A stretch of 64,000 nucleotides of DNA from Sympetrum striolatum. Taxonomy: Eukaryota > Arthropoda > Insecta > Odonata > Libellulidae. Within the stretch, counting starts at the first letter, position 1, and the number at the start of each line of letters is the position of its first letter. The notes under the pieces were generated by a model. The model ran no database searches. It had not been told where the DNA came from and saw nothing but the letters and a program-made list of their open reading frames with translations. The stretch is taken from positions 10,348,346 to 10,412,345 of the forward strand of contig OX388344.1 in the NCBI GenBank assembly GCA_947579665.1, written 5' to 3'. This document shows, piece after piece, positions 25,575-36,998 of this stretch. The position numbers were made by a program, and so were the translations under genes.

Positions 25575-25960
25575 GCTTAGGTCGTCATGGAGATGAGTTG
25601 TTTACAACATCAAAATAATGATAAAATATTGGTGCATTTTATCAAAATGTTTACAATTTCGAATCGTAAACGATATTCCACGACTGAAATAAGAATCTCC
25701 ATTCAATTTCCTTTCTTTTGGTACTTGTCTCGACTTGGTACGACTTGTGTTACTAATTTAATTTTGCGAAAGAAACAAAGCCTGCAAGCGATAAAAGTGA
25801 AGTTTACGTGTATTCCTTATGGAACCGTATTATGGACTCCTGGGTTCGAACCCGGGCTTTCCTAGTAATGGGAATAGTTTTCCTAGGGGTTTCTAACTCG
25901 TAGAAACACAATGCAGTTTGTTTCGAATCTCTAAGTCAAACCGTTTCTGAAATAAAGGGG

Positions 25961-26012
25961 GGACGGACGGACAGACGGACGGACGGACGGACGGACGGAC
26001 GGACGGACGGAC
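25961..26012 (+). repeat. GGAC tetranucleotide microsatellite
   Basis: Thirteen consecutive GGAC-type units with a single substitution lie about 20 bases inside the 5' end of Helitron 2. Confidence 0.95.
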
Positions 26013-26035
26013 ACTTCGGAAATTATATATAAAGA

Positions 26036-27450
26036 TTATTTAGCTATTGTTTAGTTTGGATCTTTTGTTGTAAATACTTATTTTTTATTCTGATTTGTAT
26101 ATATTGTGTATAATAAATTATGTTATGTAGAAAAGCAGCCGCCTGTTATCATTTCCTTCATGATAAAATACTTTTACTACGAAATAATGTATCATGTACT
26201 ATAGATAATAGCTAATGATTGCCTAATATTCTGTAGCTTATGAAATGATTTATTTGCAGCTTTAAGTTTTCGTAAATACATTTTATGATTCCAGCGTTGT
26301 GGTATAAATGTGTAAAACGATTCGCAGCTAAGAGGGATAAAGAGATCTAATACAGGTGACAACACGAATATGATCAATTTAGTGCCGATGAATTACCGAT
26401 AACTGTGCGTTTTTAACTATACTTTAGGCAAATATACTTAAGGAAGGGATCGACTTTAAATATTATAAACAATTCTTCTGCGTGAAATATAGAATTTCAA
26501 AAAATTACGTTTTTTCAATCTAGGTTGGAGAAAAAATTCGAAGAGCGCAGAGCCGTTTCAACTAATAAGTAAATTCATATCGTATGAAGGTAGATTATAA
26601 TAAAATTTTAATTTTGCGGAAGAATTTGCGTTGAAAAACGTAAGGAAACATTCAGGCATATTTTAAGAGATAGTGGGAGGTTATGCAACCATGCATTGCA
26701 GCAAAAAATAAGGTGTTATCCGGTGGCGGCTGACGACGATCGTCGCCAAATTATAAATTAAAAAAATGGAACCAAAAAAATTTTTTAAAAATTTGTTCTT
26801 TGTCAATTCATGATCCTACATATAAATAAAAACTATAACTAGAAAAAAAATTTTCAGTCACCGGCAAAAATTCAAAATTTTACCGTAGCATTCAAAGTGT
26901 TAAAGAAAACCTTGTATATATTTGCTCCCATAGCTGGAAATGTACTACCTGAACAAAATCACAATTGTGAATTGGGTAGTTTATCAAGGTCTGAGCTTAA
27001 ATACCCCCTGCTGTGGTTCCACGCCAGCGGACCTTTGGGAAATTGAAGTCTCCTTCAGATGGACACTTTTCAATAGAATTTTGCTTTTATGACCCTTTCA
27101 TTTCTTATTTTAATATACACAACCTTCCCAAAGTCTTTAGGAAAGAGTTGTCATTTTTAAGTTCAAGAACTTCCTATTTAAAAGTTATGTTGACGGAAAT
27201 GTATTTACCTCATTAAATGAGGAGGATTGTGAGGAACAAAGACTGTTGGAAGTCATGGGCAACCACAGCCCTTAGGGAGTGAAAACAAATAATGGAAAAA
27301 TTTGGACGCTTTTATTCAACAAACTGTAATGACAACTAATAAAATATAACTATAATATAAGTACTGATATGTTCAATTATTGGTAAAGTTCAGAAAATAT
27401 AATAAGTTGGAAGATAATTATTTCCATCTTCATCGTTGATATTTTACAAT
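26036..27450. other. No supported gene; possible SERAC1 downstream flank
   Basis: The sequence is A+T-rich and open frames are short and unrecognised. A minus-strand AATAAA at 27315-27310 could be a distal polyadenylation signal. Confidence 0.35.
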
Positions 27451-27456
27451 TTTATT
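27451..27456 (-). promoter_or_regulatory. Candidate polyadenylation signal for SERAC1
   Basis: A minus-strand AATAAA lies 85 bases after the predicted stop codon at 27541. The hexamer is common by chance in such A+T-rich DNA, so support is only positional. Confidence 0.3.
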
Positions 27457-27540
27457 TTCATCATAATGGGTCTCAAAATCACAGCAATCACTTTAGGAAC
27501 TTGAAAGGGTTTTGCATCCTTCTTTGGTAATTGTAGAAAT

Positions 27541-27607
27541 TCAATGCCTTTCTCGTATGCATCTTGTATGCCATTGTCTCACTGAGGAGGGTGCATCTTC
27601 TTGGACC
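27541..27607 (-). CDS. SERAC1: SERAC1-like gene, candidate terminal exon
   Basis: An acceptor GTGTTTAATTTCAG ends at 27608. Entering in phase 2, the exon supplies the third base of an Arg codon, then VQEDAPSSVRQWHTRCIRER plus His and a TGA at 27541. Length and position suit the short tail that follows the CKP motif in this family, and the RxxxxxCIRER pattern loosely recalls the family's QRTLQFIRE. Another frame of the same segment stays open longer after an early stop (NGIQDAYEKGIEFLQLPKK), which keeps doubt alive. The link to the previous exon is by phase only. Confidence 0.35.
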
Positions 27608-29179
27608 CTGAAATTAAACACATTTTGAGCTGTTAATAGATTAATAAGCAATATGAAATCTTTCAAAATTCATTCCAGAAAGTAAGATTACTGAGCCCCA
27701 GACTAGTGAACCCCTAAATATTCGGAATTAACACAAATTCATTGCAAGTTTTAGTCTTGATTTTATAAGAATATCTGCTCATAGTATCATAACTTTGGAC
27801 AATTAATTTAATGCAAGAAGAACATGTCGAATTATTTCAATGTGCTAAATAAGTATGTGCGTATTAATTAGTATATCTCACCTTGGTGACATTTTCCTGC
27901 ATTTGAGCATGAATAATTAGGGAAAGGAAACCTCCGTTACATTTAATCTTATCAATTTCTTCCTTCTACAATCACAGGGTTTCCATTCTCATTCATATTT
28001 GATGCCATCAAAATCACAACTTTCATCAAGTCTCACATTTATAAGAAACTCCAAGAAAGTTATTTTTAAATAAATATAGTGCTCTATCTTAGCAATTGCT
28101 TAGTAATTGTAAAATGAGAGCTTAAGTTGAATTTAACATTAAAATACTTCCTTCAGTTTACTCTTGTTCATAATGCTGATGTTTTGTGATGAAAAATATC
28201 ACTATTTAAGGCTCTTCATTAGTTTGTAACATCTCACTTTTGGTCATACTATCGTCGTCAACTAACACTGAAGCTTCAGAAACACGATCTTTGGTTTTAA
28301 TATAATTTTAGTTTGAATGACAAATTGAATTATGCTAAAATTGGAGAATCACTCGCAAATGGTATTCACTCGTTATCTGCAGTCCACTTGGCTCTCACAA
28401 AAAACTTTTTAACATTTTGGAGAGAGGAACTGAAACGTTTTGTTCAGTGAACATCACAAAACACTATTGATGAGGTTTGCCAATTCCCTGTAGAGAAAGC
28501 ATTTCCTGAAAGTGATAAAGAAAAGGATTTTACTGATCATGTCCATTTTGGTTGTTAAATAAATTTGAACTGAAGGCTCTTTTGTAGATTATAATGCCTG
28601 ATGCAATAAAAACAAATATCCGTTATTTACGTCTAGATGACCAGCCTAATTGGTAAGGGGCAGAACTTGTGTAAGTACCAGTAAATATCTATAATTATTT
28701 GGGATTGGCCAATAGATAAATGGAGAATTGGAAAGAGATGAGCAGATTCTTATCGAAATGTTTCAGAGAAAATAATGTAGGTCAATATGGAAGATGGGTG
28801 GGGACAGATCATTAGGGTATAAAGAAATTCTGAATATGTAGATGCTAGTTATATATAGATAGAAATAGCAATTTCGTTGTTTGGAAAGTTAACATTAAAG
28901 ATGAATAAGTAAGAGGTAAGAAGTAGATGCCTCCAAAAAGGTGATTTGCTACTTACTTAGCGTTAAGGAGTACAAGTGTTAAATGCAGTACAAGTGTGAA
29001 AAACAATCCATGCAAAAAAGTATCTTCAAAAGCATTTGTGATGTGCAGTTAAGGTATCCTTATCATCTGCAAGGTCAATTTGCAATCAACATGAACCGAT
29101 TAAATTCATCAAAGAGGAAGGTATTGACCACTGTTACAATTTCTTTTCTTAAAAAAATCATCAGGAACATTATTTAGTA
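27608..29179. other. SERAC1 intron, first part; no gene seen
   Basis: The sequence is A+T-rich and fairly free of recognisable mobile elements. Short open frames such as 28983-29177 match nothing. Confidence 0.4.
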
Positions 29180-29395
29180 GAAGTCCGTTAAAACCAGAGC
29201 TGACAAAAATTGGAAAAGTACTTGTTATAAAGCATGCTCGTTACGGCCAATTTCTAAAGCTAAATGTCCATCCTCTTGAATCCAAGGGAGGCAGAATGAA
29301 ACTATAGGGTTCTTAATTCTGATGCAAATGCTTCATAATGCATTAATGAAGTACGTTTGCATCAAAAATATTATTTCATTGATTCATAAACCTTA
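29180..29395 (+). repeat. Dispersed repeat, copy 2, with pogo-like left end
   Basis: It starts near TAGTAGAAGTCCGTTA, similar to the inverted terminus ending at 1313. From 29262 it is the second copy of the repeat at 32-170. This links the two ends to one non-autonomous pogo-type family. Confidence 0.5.
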
Positions 29396-31519
29396 TCAAT
29401 GTGCTGCATGACTCAATTTTCCAATTTTTGAGAATGAAAACATAAATCATTAAAAATTTCATGATAAAGCCGAGCATTAAACCTACACTACAAAATACCA
29501 AATTATTCTATATAGCTATTGTACCATTTGGGGAGAATGTGCCACCCATGAGGCTTCAAACTCACTCGCATTTTGTGGCTTTTCTATCGTTAATCGTTGG
29601 GACCTCCATGATTTTGGATTTTTTGTCTAACGGGAAAGTTACTTAGAAAGTTACTCTTTGAAAAAACTCTAAAATGGCCTTTATTTCGTCCCTGCTATAA
29701 ATGTATCAGAGTTTGCATATTGTGAGAGTAAATTACTTCTTTCTCATAAATTCTGGTATTAGTTTCTACCATTTATTTGGTATGGACTGAAAATCCTCAT
29801 GCATTCTGATGAGAAAAGATTCAACAATAACGTTGGTTGCCAGGGGGACAGTTTGTTTACCACAAAGAAATTTTACATAACTCTCGTTTATTTTGCCCGA
29901 CTGCCTAATTTTGATCCATAAATCATTTTCTATGATAAAAATAAGAGTTTTTATTCATTTTCTTTTCTCTCGGTATATAAATACCTCATTCTTTTACGAT
30001 CATTATTTCTAACTTAATTCTGCAAAAGAAAAAATGTCTGCAATGCAATGCAACTGATAAAAATGAACATTATGTGCATTTCTTATGAGAGATGATTCAT
30101 CCAGAGTTGAACCAAGGATACTTGGGACAAACAAATATCAATATATAATACTCTTATGGACCATTAACAAAGCCTTAAAATTTATAATCCTATCACGTTG
30201 GGAAGTGTATGAGATTAAAGTTCGAAATTTCTCCCATGCATTTCTTGAGGGAGCTACTGACATTGGATGAATAAATATATACGCACCCATGATTATTATA
30301 TAAGACTCTAATTTTTAATACTTGCATTGGAGTATTAGACCTTCAAATAATATGAAATGTGTTTTTTTTAATACTTAAAATTTGTTTTAATGAAATTGAT
30401 TGCTTGTGCATTCCTGAGAGTTATGATCAATGATAAAAGTACATATGCCGCAATTTCAGTAAAGGGAATTACAGGAATGTATAGAATTGAGGTTCATCAG
30501 GGATACTCTTCAATATCTGACTGGATTTGTGAGCCAAACTCGGATAAATGAATCTGAATAACTGAATTCAATTTTACAATTTAATACTTTAGATTATTCA
30601 ATTCCTCTCCTCATGTCAAGAATTATGTCACATTTTAAATTGAGTTCTTAGTTAATGCAAAGAAAATGGACTTAAAAACACCTTGCAAAGTTACCCTTTT
30701 CATGAATTTTGTTCTTCAATTTAGGGAATATAATATATTTGTGAGTATATGCTTAGAGAATTTGTATACTATTTATTTTTAAAATCATCCTCCTCTTTCT
30801 ACTATCTAGAAATCGATCTTAAGGTAATGCAATATCCAGGTCCATCCTCTGTTAAAATATTGTGGTTCCTACTCATTGTGTTTATTTGAACTTGTCTTTC
30901 TGGGAAATCATTTCAAAGAAGTTTCTCAGGGTAGATTTAGCCGTAGATATAGTGTCAAATCTTTTTGACTGGTATTCTCCAAATACATAAATATTTGTAA
31001 TAATATATAATTATTGGGAGGGAACAATTTTTATTCCGTGCCACAATCTCAATAGAAATCTTGGTGACCTTTACAGCAATGAATTTTAGGATATCCTTAT
31101 TTAAAGATGTATGTGGGAGACGTTCAAAGACTTTGATCAAATCTAATTTTTCACATAGCAAAGTTACTGAGATACCTGGATTTTCAATGTTTTAAAACAG
31201 ATGCATTACTGATAATTAAGAAACACATTATGATAATGAGCAACTTTTGGTGGTCCCAAGTACTTATTAAAAATCTTCTCTATTTTGAGTCACTTTACAA
31301 AATTCTACAGTCATAGTACACACGTGATTAGAATGTAGTCATGCATAAGTATTTGTGAAAAGTTCAACAGATTAAACATCTGCCTCTAAATTTGCTTTAC
31401 CTTATAACAGTCAAATATTGAAATTCAAATAATTAGTAAAGTAAAATTTATCTTCTGAATCGTGTGGAACTCTATCTTCACAGAAAAATAAAGTTGACTT
31501 GATCAAATCCTTGTTATTC
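29396..31519. other. SERAC1 intron, continued; no gene seen
   Basis: No exon of the family's sequence was found on either strand. A 68-codon minus-strand frame at 30955-31161 looks protein-like but has no usable phase-2 acceptor leading to an open exon. Confidence 0.4.
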
Positions 31520-32005
31520 ATTTGACTTCCAATAGTTGTTTGTTATGTTTGTGCACCCAACAACTAACAAGGGGAACACCGGGTTTGTTAGCAACGGATT
31601 CGAACGACACTTTCAGGGCACATTCTTTACTTAAAAATAGTGGACACATGTCCAACCATTCAATTCAATGGGCCTTTGTTTATGAAAACTTAGCAACAGA
31701 AAATCGGAGTTTGGTAACCACACCATACACGTTCATTACCATATGCATCTCGAGACTTTCAACTTAGGAAATTATTTTCTTCCATTTTTTTACTCATAAC
31801 TTATCTTTAAATTATTGATTAAATTTCATCTTCTTACCTCCCAAGCATTCATTACCTTTTAGCTAGCATTTATTCCTATACACATAAGCCGCACTGTGGG
31901 CTATAAAAAGTGGAAAAAATAGAATCTTGAGATGTACATAGCGATGCACCTGTATGGTGTGGTTGCCTAACTTTAATTTTCAGTTGCTAATTTTTCATAA
32001 ACATT
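31520..32005. mobile_element. TIR-type element, copy related to 3450-4055
   Basis: Roughly 90 bases at 31672-31762 are repeated inverted at 31915-32005; for example TTAGCAACAGAAAATCGGAG pairs with the complement of a TTTTCAGTTGCTAATTTTTC block. The 5' part also matches 3640-3825 (CTTTACTTAAAAATAGTGGA). No transposase frame is visible. Confidence 0.55.
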
Positions 32006-32632
32006 GGGGCATCTAGTGGCAAGTGGATCAAGATCTGGATCTCCAATTAAAAAACTTTGGTGACAAGTCAGACAAATTGAGAGATTAATGTGATGTTAGA
32101 ATGATATAAACCTGACGGAGGAATCTTGTATGTGCTCTACACAAAACTTATATCGATGTCACACATTCAAATTTCAAGAGGAGTGTTAAATGTTGCTTTT
32201 TGGTTCTTTTGTTTCATAAAAAATATTGGGGAACTAGTGAGCCAGTCATAATTAAGAATTCGATTAAAATAATATTTATTTACCAAGTATGCAGTAGTAA
32301 GAGGGGAAAATGAGAGGGACCTCAGTAAAAGGATGAGAAAGAGAGAGGGAGTGAAATAAGGACTTGAAAGAAGAATTTAGATAGCACAGCAAGAAAAGGA
32401 GTGGGAATTGATCACGCAATTGACCTCTTAAGCTAAATCATTTAAAAATATTGTTGGTTGGTTGTGCAAGATTCCTAAGAGCATTTTCAAAACATAGCAG
32501 AGGATAGGAGATGCTGGACATTAATTATGATCTTAAATTAAAAACATTTCATAATTAAGATATTTTCTAAAGTTATGCAATTCACATCAAGATCTTAAAA
32601 GCTTTTCATCATACAAAAGAAATACAACTTAC

Positions 32633-32699
32633 CTACTTCTGGGCTTACATATTTCTCTGTGATCTAATGATACTCCATAAAAGTCCCCCACATTTGGGT
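32633..32699 (-). CDS. SERAC1: SERAC1-like gene, exon with GDFYGVSLDHREICKP
   Basis: This 67-base exon is bounded by TTTCAG at its 5' side and a consensus GTAAGT donor (32632 downward). It completes an Asp codon begun in the previous exon and reads PNVGDFYGVSLDHREICKPR. The family has the same VSLDH...ICKP block near its end. His318 (numbering from the Met at 63429) is the likely catalytic base, with Asp310 or Asp317 nearby. It ends in phase 2 within an Arg codon. Without it the hydrolase would lack its His. Confidence 0.88.
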
Positions 32700-34203
32700 C
32701 TGAAATGAAAAAGTCACTCTTTAATTCCTCACATTCGGAGAATTGTGTTGAAATGTATATTTAGCTTTTTAATTACCAAGGAAAATAAATGTGAAAGAAA
32801 TGAGAGTAAAAACAATATTTTTATGTTTCTTTGTATTCTTAGGGGTTTTCTCTGTGATTCTGGATGGTAGGCATTCATTTATGTATAAGTCTTACGTTTC
32901 AAGGAATTGCCTCTTCATACTCAGAATTGAACCTTAATGATGTGGACATTAATGTGAAATCAATAGAATTTCTTCAGAGCATAATTTGTTATCATATTAG
33001 TTTTATGGAATCAGAAACAACAAAACAAGAAACTGAAGAAAAATGCATTAAATTAATTTATACATAATTGTATATATAAATATATAATAATAATAATACA
33101 TTAATGCATACAATTTGCCTTGACATCTTTTCATTCACTGTATTTTTAGCATATTTTCTGCATTAAATTATATTATTTTAGCCATGATAACTAACATCTA
33201 GTATTCATAAGGCGTTGAAGCACTTTTAACAATACTACTACTCTATCAACTGATCATCTCATTCATTTCTATGGCTATATTGTCATCTACTTGAGTTTTA
33301 AAATCAATGATTTAATAGTTGCTGGCCTCTTTTTTATGTTTAGTGAGAATGGTGGAAAGGTCCCTATGCTGATTGCCGCTGTTGGTGCATGGACTATGCT
33401 CATTAAATAATAATAATGCTCATTTATTATCATTTAGTATTATCTTGCTTATTCTTTAAAATACCCATTTTATTTTTGCCACGGTATCATTCCATCTACT
33501 ATAGAATCCAACACATCCAAGTCTTTCATCCATTACACCCTTGTCATGGAATGGATGGCTCTCCTCCACTATCTGCATTTTCTTGTGACTTTACTGAGCT
33601 CAGTGACATACCGTTTTATCATCTCACTTCTATTCAGTAGTCGATCTTTTCTCTTGAAGACATTCATCCCAAACTCAAGGTATCAGAAATTCTGTTCTTC
33701 GAGATTCTTATCCCTTCATTATAATGCTCATCTTCTTAGTCCTCAATATCTATTCCTCAGTGTCTTGTTAATGGCTTAGCCTTTGGGCAGTTCATTTAAC
33801 GTGGCCCACCAGTGTGAGACTATGTTGAAGATGCGTTCTTTTCTCCATGATGGACCCCCTTCAAGTCTAATCCCTCCTCACCAATCAAGTTGGTGGTGGT
33901 TTAAGGTCAATTTCTAGTGTAAAAGCTCGCCATTAAAATATAAATAAAATCCGGGTGACTGTTCATGTTCTGGCTATGCTAGTTGCACGCACACACTTTC
34001 ATTTTATTCCCAATTAAGTTGAATTCAGTAATTGGAAACGGACTTTTATTCGTTATTACAGTGAATATAAAGATGTGCGAAAGACCTTCTTTGGCTATCG
34101 ACATTTTTAATCATTTTCGAGTATCGTTCTTTAATGGAATATGAAATACTTCGAGGAAAAAAGTTTCCAAATTGTCGAAAGAGGAAATTAGAAGGTACGG
34201 TAC
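32700..34203. other. SERAC1 intron; unassigned repeats
   Basis: Forward frames at 33416-33779 are serine/leucine-rich and look like antisense of A+T-rich repeats. (TAA)n-like stretches occur near 33085 and 33400. No other exon is seen. Confidence 0.4.
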
Positions 34204-34350
34204 CTGCAGAAGCAACTGACACAATCCTCATGAAAAACACTGACATGAGTGTGAGATCAGTTTCCGTGAAACTCAGCACCTGGGTCTCGGACATGTCTTC
34301 TTCGAAGAGCTTCAGGAATCGCTGGTGTAGACTTAGCACTCGAGGACTAT
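34204..34350 (-). CDS. SERAC1: SERAC1-like gene, exon with SPRVLSLHQRFLKLF
   Basis: Acceptor CTGTTTGCAG ends at 34351 and the donor is GCAG|GTACCG. The 147-base exon finishes an Asp codon and encodes SPRVLSLHQRFLKLFEED, then VLSFTETDLTLMSVF and ending SVASA. It follows the family's DSPAL...FL...VLNFVET pattern, the segment between the post-nucleophile loop and the catalytic His block. It ends in phase 1, matching the next exon. Confidence 0.9.
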
Positions 34351-35583
34351 CTGCAAACAGTTGATTGACATTATCATTTAATCCTCTTACAATTCTTTCG
34401 TTTTAGTTGGGCTCTATTTTAAGATTCTTTGCCACACAAATACTACCTGGAATAAATAACACTCCGCGTTAATGCTATTAAATAAGTATAAATCAGATAT
34501 TTATTTGCATTTTTTTTCCTGCTATGGAACTTTATGATAACTGCCTTCAGATGGAAGACACTGTCGTCAAAATCGCGCTGAAGAAAATCAAGTAAACTTT
34601 GTTAAACCAACCAACGCGGAAACCTACGTAATAATTTTATTGACTGTTTACTAAAGCCTCCATTAATTTATTTCATCGAACTACAAATACATGGCATTGT
34701 CGTCACATTCTTAATCTGATATTTAAATATTTATACACATTTATGCGATGAATCTTTCATTGTGAAAGCTTCTATGTTTTAAATTTTTTAAGACTTAAAT
34801 GTAAAATATTTCACTTTGCATGCGGTTTTGACGTTGTAATGTCTAAATGCACTCGAACGTTTTTACACTGGAATTCTGTTTTTCAATGCATTAAATTACG
34901 TCTCATTTAACTTTCTGGGAAATCATCAGACTTCGACAGTTACAAACAAAACTGAAACTGTCGGATATTGCAGTATTTTCGGCAATTTCACGTGAATCGC
35001 ACGGCCAAGTTGAGCAATATTGCGTTACTTTCCCCGTAAAGTTGCCCGCTTTCCTGTGCTAAGTGAAACTGCATTTGCATCGTATGTTGTATTAATTTTA
35101 AATTTCTTACAGTAATGCAGGAGTCCTTCACCAGTACAATTAATTTATGATCGTACACACAAATATACTTACTGAGCGTTCATAGAGCTTTGTTTTTCTT
35201 ACAAAATAGAGGTTACATGAGTTGTATTTTACTCGTTCATTTGAAATGTATTGCATAAATCGGTTATCGTTAATTTGGAGGCGGTTTCTTTCTTATAATT
35301 TCCGAAGGTTGACGAAAAATCGACCAAGGATAAGAACGTTTGGAACAATTCCCAGCGATCGATCTTTCTCTATCATTATATTTATTTCGCTCGACTCGTG
35401 CTATTTACGAAATATCTGCAAACCACACAAACGATCTTTGCATGAATTTCATGCGAAGTTCACTTGAATTTCTTTAAAGATCGGCTGATATCGAACTCTT
35501 GAGATTTCTAAAATAAGGATGTTTAGCTCTGCCGTCGGATTTTCTTTATTTCTCCCGTGGATTACAGATGGAGGTGCACAGAC
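34351..35583. other. SERAC1 intron, about 1.2 kb; nothing recognised
   Basis: No mobile element or RNA gene was recognised. The 81-codon frame at 35222-35467 is unassigned. Confidence 0.4.
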
Positions 35584-35733
35584 CTTTCATTACTTCGGTG
35601 AGTTCTACGGACTGCTTGAGGAACGGCAGGTTGAGTGAGGCTAGGAAAGACCCCCTGTGCGGAACGCTGTAGAACATGATGGCCTTGGTGAAGCGGTAGA
35701 AGCCGGACAAAGACTGGTCACCACTGTCCTTTG
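35584..35733 (-). CDS. SERAC1: SERAC1-like gene, exon with KAIMFYSVPHRGS
   Basis: The acceptor TTTTCTTGCATTAG precedes 35733 and the donor is AAAG|GTCTGT. The 150-base exon reads KDSGDQSLSGFYRFTKAIMF, then YSVPHRGSFLASLN and LKQSVELTEVMK. The block IMFYSVPHRGS matches the family's IIFYSVPHHGS, a loop typical of PGAP1-like lipases. The alternative acceptor five bases later (GCAAAG) would break the frame with the previous exon, so TTAG is preferred. Confidence 0.93.
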
Positions 35734-36870
35734 CTAATGCAAGAAAAGAGCCGATTAATCATGTTGGACACATAGGCGAACCGTGCTAAGAAGGCTTCAA
35801 CAATGTCTGCCAAACAGTGATGAAGGTATTCACGAACCGGAAGTGGTGAATTATTCTCCTTTCCGGAAGATGCGAATTTTACTAGGGGCGTCCAAGAGTT
35901 TCCGGTTTCAAGCTTTTCCGGGTCCAGTTACAGACTTAATTGCCCATTTGTATATATAAATGAAAGCCTCATCCAAGCATCACATTCCGTGAATGTACCT
36001 TCGCTACATTTGTAATGAGCAGATTCAGATTAGATCGTTTTCGGAAGCTCAATGTAAGAGCAATGAAGATAGGTCCAAAAGAATGAAAATCGAAAGACAG
36101 TTGAAATCTCGTGTAGAAAAACACGTTCATATTATTTCATTGCTAAGGATGAGGCAGTCTCTTGGCAATGAATGGATCATTTAATGAACTCCCAAACTGA
36201 AAGGCTCACATTCATTCGATCATTCACTGTCCGGTTTGAAACTTGCGAAAAACGTCTAAATACTAATTGAGCAAAATACAAATAAATCTTAAAAAATTAG
36301 TACTCAAAATATTTCTCGATGCGTAAATTATAGATTTTTCCTTTTCAACTCTTTTAGCTGTTTTAAAGTGATATGCCATGCATGAATTGGCGGAAAGCGA
36401 GACTAGTAAGGAATTGTGCAAAGGATTTCATTGATATTGAAAGTGTTATTTCTGAAGTCTCCTATAAGAAAAGAAAATATGGCGTGAAAATGGTTTACAA
36501 GTGCTCGATTCCGTTGAGACAGCCGAGTGCTTCAAATTGAACGCAAATGAAGTTGGTAATGAGGCACTTATGAAGATTGATGTACGTCGGGAAACCGATG
36601 GGAGACATTAGCGGGTGGAAGGACAGCATAAAGGTGAAGTGACTGCAATTGGTGTGGCACGGAGATGCCCACTGAAGCATAAACAGCGCAATTCCTTTAA
36701 AAAATGTGCGAAGTGGTCAAAGAAGGGCTCCACGCACTTTTGAAATTATAATTTCATTTCGAATATCTTTTGAAAGAACTCGGTGCGATCAAGGAAAACC
36801 TCTTGGCAAAGACATTTGACTAGCGCTTTATAAATGGCATATCAGAGAGGAGTTGGATGTTTTGACTCAC
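35734..36870. other. SERAC1 intron, about 1.1 kb; unassigned G+C-richer patch
   Basis: The segment 36490-36700 is compositionally exon-like, but neither strand gives a sequence that fits SERAC1 between the flanking exons, which already join in phase. Forward and reverse frames of about 50-60 codons are unrecognised. Confidence 0.35.
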
Positions 36871-36998
36871 CATTGACGAGCATCTGCTTGACGAAGAGAC
36901 CTCCTTTGGAATGTCCAACCCACACGATCGGCCTTTTGCCCACACCCAGCCTCTTCAAATGCTCCACCATCTCCTCGCTACGCTCCTCCATGGTCGTG
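36871..36998 (-). CDS. SERAC1: SERAC1-like gene, exon with the GHSKGG nucleophile elbow
   Basis: Acceptor TTATCCGTAG precedes 36998 and a consensus GTGAGT donor follows 36871. The 128-base exon completes an Arg codon and reads TTMEERSEEMVEHLKRLGVG, then KRPIVWVGHSKGGLFVKQML. GHSKG is the G-x-S-x-G motif; Ser193 is the predicted nucleophile. The vertebrate family has SHSMGG at the same place. It lies about 25.9 kb from the preceding exon but joins it exactly in phase 2, which is strong evidence that they belong together. Confidence 0.95.

Larger units (their letters stand above)
21506..26035 (-). mobile_element. Non-autonomous Helitron, copy 2
   Basis: On the minus strand the 5' end is A|TCTTTATATATAATTT at 26035. 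The 3' end at 21506 is CTTCCGCTAG followed by T, preceded by the hairpin CCCGTTGA/AAT/TCAACGGG (21518-21536). The hairpin stem is the same as in Helitron 1. The 5' kilobase (about 24480-26000) is similar to 6700-7500. No Rep/helicase is visible. A separate dispersed element sits inside at 24961-25574. The interior at 21540-24480 is A+T-rich with no supported gene. Confidence 0.8.

Noticed and set aside
25840..25862. tRNA T-arm at CTGGGTTCGAACCCGGG
   Set aside because: It is a palindrome inside Helitron 2 without an A box or acceptor stem.
30955..31161. 68-codon minus-strand frame (EKLDLIKVFERLPHTSLNKD) as a SERAC1 exon
   Set aside because: The sequence does not fit the family, and the nearby acceptor gives an early stop in the required phase 2.
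36495..36680. 61-codon minus-strand frame as an extra SERAC1 exon
   Set aside because: The flanking exons already join in phase at strong splice sites and the sequence has no counterpart in the family.
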